Assembly (NCBI GenBank): GCA_937974575.1
Contig: CALJVI010000183.1
Span: 1 to 33,245 of the forward strand
Direction: 5' to 3'
Length of the DNA: 33,245 nt
Source: an uncultured Saprospiraceae bacterium
GTDB lineage: Bacteria; Bacteroidota; Bacteroidia; Chitinophagales; Saprospiraceae
Both the position numbers and the translations under genes were made by a program. Below, piece after piece: positions 27,389 through 33,245 of the stretch. Under the pieces are notes generated by a model. The model was not told where the DNA came from. It saw nothing but the letters and a program-made list of their open reading frames with translations, and did not search any database. Position 1 is the stretch's first letter, and each line of letters starts with the position of its first letter.

Positions 27389-30367
27389 TTACATCTTCAC
27401 TACCTTATGGGTATCTACTCCATTTTCTGTGTGTATCAAGACATAATACAATCCAGTAGATAGCTGATCCAACTGTATAGTATGAAAAGCAATCTTACTG
27501 TGAATCGGGAAACTACTTGCCAAAATCCCAGTGCCAGTATATACTTCTACCCTGCTCACGTGGATTGGAGCCTCTGCATAAAAGTTCAATATATCGGAAA
27601 CGGGGTTTGGTGCTAAGGTGAAATTATTATCGTTTGAATATGGATTATCAGTAGATGTAGCTGTTGATGAAAACACCTCTATTCGTCTAACCAGTGCATC
27701 TGTACAACCCTCCATATTGGTCACAAGTAGACTAGGATAGTAGACACCCATCTCTGTATAAGTATGTGTCGGATTTTGCTCCTGACTGGTATTGCCATCA
27801 TCAAAATCCCACGCAAAGCTTAAGGCATTTGTCGAGGTATTCATGAAATTGACGGCTTGATTTTGGTCGATATCCACTAAGCTTAAGTCTTCATTAAATA
27901 AAGCTACAGGTAAACTGTCCGTTTGCACAGAACTGATATCTACAGATACTCTTCCGCAAAGATCCAAGTATTCCACCTCGAGATTAAAGAAATAGTTATA
28001 CCGATTAGCGTTGCCATCAACGTCACCCACGACGGTCATGATATTATTTATCTGGTAAGGAAAGTCAAGACCAGTCGTAGTGTAGCCCATCTCGGCAACT
28101 CCATCTTTGTACCTGAGGCGATAGTTGAAACCTTCGGGAATACGGATACTCACCTCAGCAGTCTGCCACCCAGAGCCATCCGTGGGTACGATTTCGCTCT
28201 CAATCAGATCTCGTCTTCCATTTTCCACACCGATAAAAATATTTCCTGATTGCTCAGAATAAAAATCAAAGGAAGTGATTCGGAGTGGAAAGAGTGCATT
28301 AAAAAGTATGCCTTCATCTTTTTGATTACTGGTGAAAATAACATCGGATTCAGTTGCTCTTTTACCTACTTTTCTACTTCTCAGAATATCTCCGTAGATG
28401 GTATTATTGGTGTTGGATTCAATAGTGAACTGTGTACCCTCTCCTATCAGATTACCCCCAACAACTTGATCAAACCATTGAATTTTTCCATCTCCCTGAT
28501 AGTCTGCTTTCACCAAAGAACTTGCACCTTCACAGGTGGTTTGATTTTCTATAACTAAAGTCTCTAGTCGTTCATTTGCAGATATTAGCACCTGTTTTGA
28601 CAAGGTATTGTTGAGCATTCTTTCATCGACCTTGCCGTTTGGACTAGATATGGATATTTCTATTTGGTGATTGCCGACGGGAACCTCTATTTCCTCCAGT
28701 GAAATCGTATCCATTTGGTATGGAGCCACTACACCGTTCCACTCGGCAGATAAAGCTTCATTGAGCTCATTATCAATCGAGAAATCGATTTGCATAGTAT
28801 ACAAAGTATCAGGAGAGTTATTAAAGAAAACAAAATCACTAGAGAGTGCTTGATTACACTCAAATCTATCTGTGATAATCTGATATGCCATCAAATCATT
28901 ATCCGCAGATGCTGGTGGAGTTGGCGTATTGCCCGCATCTATTAGATATTGGTATGCAGCAAAAACATCAATGATTCCTTGTCCGTATGTATTGTCTTCA
29001 CCAGGTTCACCAAGATCCACACAGGTATAGTAAAGAGCTAGTTTAATATCTCTTGACCCCATTTCAGGAAACGCTTGCCTGAGTAACAATACTGCACCAG
29101 CGACATGAGGCGCTGCCATAGATGTTCCAGATTTGAAGCCATACTCATTTTCTAATACCGCCGATCGTACACCTTGACCAGGAGCAGCAATCTCAGGCTT
29201 GATGAGTAATGAGCCTTCGCCTCCGCAGGTGGAAGGACCGCGGCTTGAAAAATCAGCAATAGGTAAATTATCATTATTTCCATTGAGAGCTGCTACGGTA
29301 AAAGTGTTGACTATATCAACATTAATATTGTGCGGAGAAGTCATTGACTCTGGATCTGGTCCAGCATTACCTGCGCTAAAAACGACCACTACTCCCATCG
29401 CTTCAAGAGCGTTCAAAACGTCCACGTAAACACTGTTGCAATCTGCACCAAAAACAGAAGGATCCCACCAACTGTTATTGATGACGTCGGCCATGTCTTC
29501 ACTAGTATTTATATCGCCATCAGGGTTAACAGACCATTCGAATGTACCAATATTACTTTGTGTTCCACCTCCACATAAATTGGCAGAACCCATCCACTGT
29601 GCATCAAATGCAACTCCAATAGTATCTTTTGTTGCTCGATCAAGACCCAAGACAGTACCTAATACATGTGTTCCATGATCTCCACATTGAAAAGGACTTT
29701 CCTGCTGTTGATTCCATCTATACCATGACTCAGCATCACCATTGGTATTGCCTCTATATCTATGGGCAAAAGAATTGTGAGTTGGATCTATACCTGTATC
29801 GGCAACTAATGCCAATCGGCCATATCCTGTATATCCTAAATCCCACATCGGCCTTGCGTTTATCCGATCTAAACCAACCTCTACACCATCAGGTATCACT
29901 AAAGCTGCTGGACCTTCATCTATACTTTCTACTAACTGAAGTTGGCCGTCAATGCCGATAAACTCTATTCTCTCATCATGGCTCAACTCCGCAATCACTT
30001 TTTTATTAGCTTTAAAAAATATGAGATTTGCTAACCAATATGGATGTACCGTTTCTTGAACAACACCTTGATCAGCTCTGAGTCGAGACAATAATTTGGC
30101 CTGACTACTTTCTGCTTTCTCTTGCAAAGTCGACATGATTATTTTTGACTTATCTGCCTGACTAGTTCTTTGCGCCGTAAGCTCACGATCCAATTTGAGA
30201 ACATCGACCTTATCCTCTAGGATAATATAAATATCAAAATCAGAACTTGTACTATTCTCTAGTTCCTCAATCAAGTTATTGTCGAGTGTGCTATAATTAT
30301 AATCTTGAGCTTGAGAAATGTGGAACAAAGAGATAAAAAGAAGGGCAAGGTAGAAGCGAATGGACAT
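27389..30367 (-). CDS. Secreted subtilisin-like (S8) serine protease with I9-like propeptide, PKD domain and T9SS type A sorting domain
   Basis: Catalytic motifs VADTGIDPTHNSF, GDHGTHVLGTVLG, GTSMAAPHVAGAVLL; PKD FAWDFDDGNTSQEQNPTHTYTEMGVY; C-terminus FTLAPNPVSDILNF...STGLYYVLIHTENGVDTHKVVKM. Confidence 0.94.
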   Translation of the reverse strand: MSIRFYLALLFISLFHISQAQDYNYSTLDNNLIEELENSTSSDFDIYIILEDKVDVLKLDRELTAQRTSQADKSKIIMSTLQEKAESSQAKLLSRLRADQGVVQETVHPYWLANLIFFKANKKVIAELSHDERIEFIGIDGQLQLVESIDEGPAALVIPDGVEVGLDRINARPMWDLGYTGYGRLALVADTGIDPTHNSFAHRYRGNTNGDAESWYRWNQQQESPFQCGDHGTHVLGTVLGLDRATKDTIGVAFDAQWMGSANLCGGGTQSNIGTFEWSVNPDGDINTSEDMADVINNSWWDPSVFGADCNSVYVDVLNALEAMGVVVVFSAGNAGPDPESMTSPHNINVDIVNTFTVAALNGNNDNLPIADFSSRGPSTCGGEGSLLIKPEIAAPGQGVRSAVLENEYGFKSGTSMAAPHVAGAVLLLRQAFPEMGSRDIKLALYYTCVDLGEPGEDNTYGQGIIDVFAAYQYLIDAGNTPTPPASADNDLMAYQIITDRFECNQALSSDFVFFNNSPDTLYTMQIDFSIDNELNEALSAEWNGVVAPYQMDTISLEEIEVPVGNHQIEISISSPNGKVDERMLNNTLSKQVLISANERLETLVIENQTTCEGASSLVKADYQGDGKIQWFDQVVGGNLIGEGTQFTIESNTNNTIYGDILRSRKVGKRATESDVIFTSNQKDEGILFNALFPLRITSFDFYSEQSGNIFIGVENGRRDLIESEIVPTDGSGWQTAEVSIRIPEGFNYRLRYKDGVAEMGYTTTGLDFPYQINNIMTVVGDVDGNANRYNYFFNLEVEYLDLCGRVSVDISSVQTDSLPVALFNEDLSLVDIDQNQAVNFMNTSTNALSFAWDFDDGNTSQEQNPTHTYTEMGVYYPSLLVTNMEGCTDALVRRIEVFSSTATSTDNPYSNDNNFTLAPNPVSDILNFYAEAPIHVSRVEVYTGTGILASSFPIHSKIAFHTIQLDQLSTGLYYVLIHTENGVDTHKVVKM

Positions 30368-30955
30368 ATTGTAACTTGTTTAGTTTGACGTACACAATGT
30401 ACATTATTAAAGCGTGAAAATGGGAAAATTGTATTGTAATACGTCTTGTGAACATCAAAAAAAATCTAAAACTATTTAGAAAATGCAATGACCTCAGATA
30501 AAAACTTTATTAAATATATAGTTAGTTGATGCGCATTAGTTTAAAGCTATCTTTAAAATCATATATCTTAAAATACCTCTATGACTCTAAAATATAAACA
30601 TATAAATAGAACTTATAAATAGCATACTAATGATCAGCGATTTATAAATAGCATGACATAAAATATTAAATATCTATATAGAAATATGCTCAAGACACGG
30701 AAAAAACTTTCTGCCTTGCTTGGAAAATCGTATTTTTACATTAACTACTACCATAAAGTGTTGGAGATATCTCTCTAACCCACCGTATTACACTAATATA
30801 ATTATCCAGTTGGATCAATTTCACTTATAGATCCTACTGTTTATATACAGTTGTATTTATTCTCAGACCTACCAAATTAAACATCTACACTATTAAATCT
30901 CGCAATGCCGTGATTTGATGCTGGTATCATTATTCTTTTTTAAAAACAAACACTG

Positions 30956-33245
30956 ATGAATTTATTCTTACAATTTAAATCAAACGCACCATCAAGACGA
31001 GGTAGCCAATGGCTGGACTCAAATTGGTTGTTGCTTTTAACACTTTCGCTAAGTCTTTCCCTCTTCACAGGAGCAAGTACACTCTTTGCAAAAAATGGAA
31101 ATGCACTTTATGATGTTTGTGATGATGTAACCGATGGAGGTACAATATCTGGTGACGAAACTGGATGTGCTGATCCAATATTTGACCCAGCACTGATCAC
31201 TAGTACTAGTCCGGCTACTGGAGGCTCAAATGTCTTGGAGTATCTATGGATGAGTACGACAGATAGTCCTGATGGTGTATCTGCTATATGGAATATTATT
31301 CCAGGTTCAAGCGGAGAGACATTCGACCCAGGTCCTATAACAGAGACTACCTACTATCGTAGATGCTCTAGAAGAGTAGGATGTAGTATCTGGATTCAAG
31401 AATCCAATACCGTAACAAAGGAAGTTGAATGCGCACCGGGATGTGATCTAGATATCTCAAATATGGTTGGCGTTAATCCAATGTGCAATCCTGGCAATAC
31501 TGGTATTGTAGCGGTTTCCATCACAGGAGGCACTGCCCCATACACTTACTCATGGAATAATGGATCAAGTACTGAGGATATTGACAATCTACCTGCTGGG
31601 ACATATTGCTTGACGGTAAGTGATGCAAATGGCTGCACTGATTCGGGATGTGTTACCTTAACTGCTCCTGCTCCAATAGAAGCAAATGGTCAATTCACAA
31701 GCGCTACTTGTGGACAAAACAATGGAGAAATTGATTTAAATGTAGTTGGTGGCACTGGTCCTTATACCTATGCATGGAATAATGGAGCTACCACAGAAGA
31801 TATATACAACTTAGCAGCAGGAACATACTGCGTAGTGATTACAGACAGTAAAGGATGTAAATTGAACCAATGCTACGTGGTGTCTGATTCTGGAACTCAT
31901 AATGTTTCTATTACTCCGAGCCACTCAAATGTTTGCCCTGGTCAATCGGTTTACTTAACGGCAAGTGCTGGATCTAGTTCTTATACTTGGTCTACAAACG
32001 GCGGTTCTTTGAGTAGCACTACTGGGCAATCCGTAAACTACACTATAAATACTCCTGGTACTTATACGATTACAGTGACCGGCACAAATGGAGAAGGATG
32101 TTCTGCAACTAGCACTGCTACGGTAACAGTAAATGAAAATCCGAATATTTCAGGAAATACAAGCAATGCTGCTTGCGGTGTTAATAATGGAGCTATTTAT
32201 ACAACTATTACAGGTGGTTCTGCACCTTACACCTACACATGGGATAATGGTGCTACGGCCTCTAACCTTAGTAACCTAATGGCAGGTCAATATTGTGTGA
32301 CTGTGTATGATGCAAATGGATGTGCTGACAATACATGCTTCAATGTGCAAGGAACAACCAACTTAAATGTATCACTTAATACAACTAACATAGGCTGCAA
32401 TAACCTTGGAAGTGTTTCTGCTTCTGTAAATGGAGGCGCTGCACCTTATACTTATGCATGGAGCAATGGAGCAACTTCTGCTTCAATTAATGGACTAAGT
32501 GCAGGAAATTACTGCGTAGTAGTCACAGACGCAAATGGATGTGTGAACAATCAATGTACTACCCTTTCCAATGTAGAAGAAGTACAGTTCACTGCCAACA
32601 CTCAAGACCCAACTTGTAACTCTGCAAACGGAGCTATCTACATCGCTGTTACTAATGGTGTAGCTGCTACTTACAACTGGTCGAATGGAGCTACTTCTGC
32701 TAACATCCAAAACTTAGCGGCTGGTACCTTCACGGTAACGGTTACTGCTGCACAAAGCGGTTGTACTAGTACTGCTACTTATAACTTGTCTAATCAAGGA
32801 GATCTTAGTGTAAGCTTAGCTTCTGCTAATCCGTCTTGTAATGGAAATAATAATGGATCTGTTTCTGCTATTGCATCTTATGCAGGTAGTGGAAGCTTAT
32901 CTTATAGCTGGTCTAATAGTGCAACATCTAGTAGTATAGGTGGACTAGGTGCTGGAACTTACTGTGTAACGGTTACTTCAAGTGATGGCTGTGTTGCTAC
33001 TTCATGTGCCACTTTGGTCGAGCCAGTGGATGTTCAATTTACTGCTAACACTCAAGACCCAACTTGTAACTCTGCAAACGGAGCTATCAACATCACTGTT
33101 ACTAATGGTGTAGCTGCTACTTACAACTGGTCGAATGGAGCTAGTTCTGCTAATGTCCAAAACTTAGCGGCTGGTACCTACACGGTAACGGTTACTGCTA
33201 CACAAAGCGGTTGTACTAGTACTGCTACTTATAACTTGTCTAATC
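30956..33245 (+). CDS. Large secreted SprB-like repeat protein, C-terminus beyond the right edge
   Basis: MNLFLQFKSNAPSRRGSQWLDSNWLLLLTLSLSLSLFTGASTLFAKNG...; repeated SprB-type modules (GGTAPYTYSWNNGSSTEDIDNLPAGTYCLTVSDANGCTDSGC; GGTGPYTYAWNNGATTEDIYNLAAGTYCVVITDSKGC). Open to the window end and absent from the ORF track. Confidence 0.9.
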   Translation, partial: MNLFLQFKSNAPSRRGSQWLDSNWLLLLTLSLSLSLFTGASTLFAKNGNALYDVCDDVTDGGTISGDETGCADPIFDPALITSTSPATGGSNVLEYLWMSTTDSPDGVSAIWNIIPGSSGETFDPGPITETTYYRRCSRRVGCSIWIQESNTVTKEVECAPGCDLDISNMVGVNPMCNPGNTGIVAVSITGGTAPYTYSWNNGSSTEDIDNLPAGTYCLTVSDANGCTDSGCVTLTAPAPIEANGQFTSATCGQNNGEIDLNVVGGTGPYTYAWNNGATTEDIYNLAAGTYCVVITDSKGCKLNQCYVVSDSGTHNVSITPSHSNVCPGQSVYLTASAGSSSYTWSTNGGSLSSTTGQSVNYTINTPGTYTITVTGTNGEGCSATSTATVTVNENPNISGNTSNAACGVNNGAIYTTITGGSAPYTYTWDNGATASNLSNLMAGQYCVTVYDANGCADNTCFNVQGTTNLNVSLNTTNIGCNNLGSVSASVNGGAAPYTYAWSNGATSASINGLSAGNYCVVVTDANGCVNNQCTTLSNVEEVQFTANTQDPTCNSANGAIYIAVTNGVAATYNWSNGATSANIQNLAAGTFTVTVTAAQSGCTSTATYNLSNQGDLSVSLASANPSCNGNNNGSVSAIASYAGSGSLSYSWSNSATSSSIGGLGAGTYCVTVTSSDGCVATSCATLVEPVDVQFTANTQDPTCNSANGAINITVTNGVAATYNWSNGASSANVQNLAAGTYTVTVTATQSGCTSTATYNLSN
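32591..32795 (+). repeat. 205-bp near-identical repeat within the SprB-like gene, copy 1
   Basis: Matches 33041-33245 with 8 mismatches counted by eye; period 450 bp. Confidence 0.93.
33041..33245 (+). repeat. 205-bp near-identical repeat within the SprB-like gene, copy 2, cut by the window end
   Basis: See copy 1; identity runs to the last base of the window. Confidence 0.93.

Noticed and set aside
27923-29961. Plus-strand ORFs (60-110 aa) within the S8 protease region
   Set aside because: Antisense to the intact subtilisin-like protease reading frame; no recognisable domains.
32495-32710. 71-aa minus-strand ORF
   Set aside because: Antisense to the repeat modules of the SprB-like gene.

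Overview
The window looks like a chromosomal segment of a Bacteroidetes bacterium (candidate TAnnTTTG promoters, T9SS type A and B sorting domains, SprB-like repeats). It is mostly housekeeping genes: an alpha-2-macroglobulin family protein truncated at the left edge, sucC, xseA-xseB, rplS, a PKD/T9SS type B surface protein, a Sua5/YrdC protein, a GH36-like alpha-galactosidase, a CtpA-like S41 protease, an Lrp/AsnC regulator, a Lys-rich secreted protein, a divergent putative metalloprotease, aspartate kinase, a Na+-pumping decarboxylase operon (gamma-alpha-beta), an S24-type repressor with a small partner gene, a DUF6794-like secreted protein, a subtilisin-like T9SS type A protease, and a SprB-like repeat protein truncated at the right edge. 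I found no rRNA, tRNA, CRISPR array, transposase or clear defence system. The most notable signals are: a 52-bp perfect spacerless palindrome in a divergent intergenic region; four degenerate, highly structured intergenic elements that may be one dispersed family; a 15-copy heptamer array in an A4-B8-A3 pattern directly after xseB; a decarboxylase alpha subunit with altered active-site motifs; an operator-like palindrome at the S24 repressor start; and a nearly identical 205-bp duplication in the SprB-like gene. All motif and repeat comparisons were made by eye.
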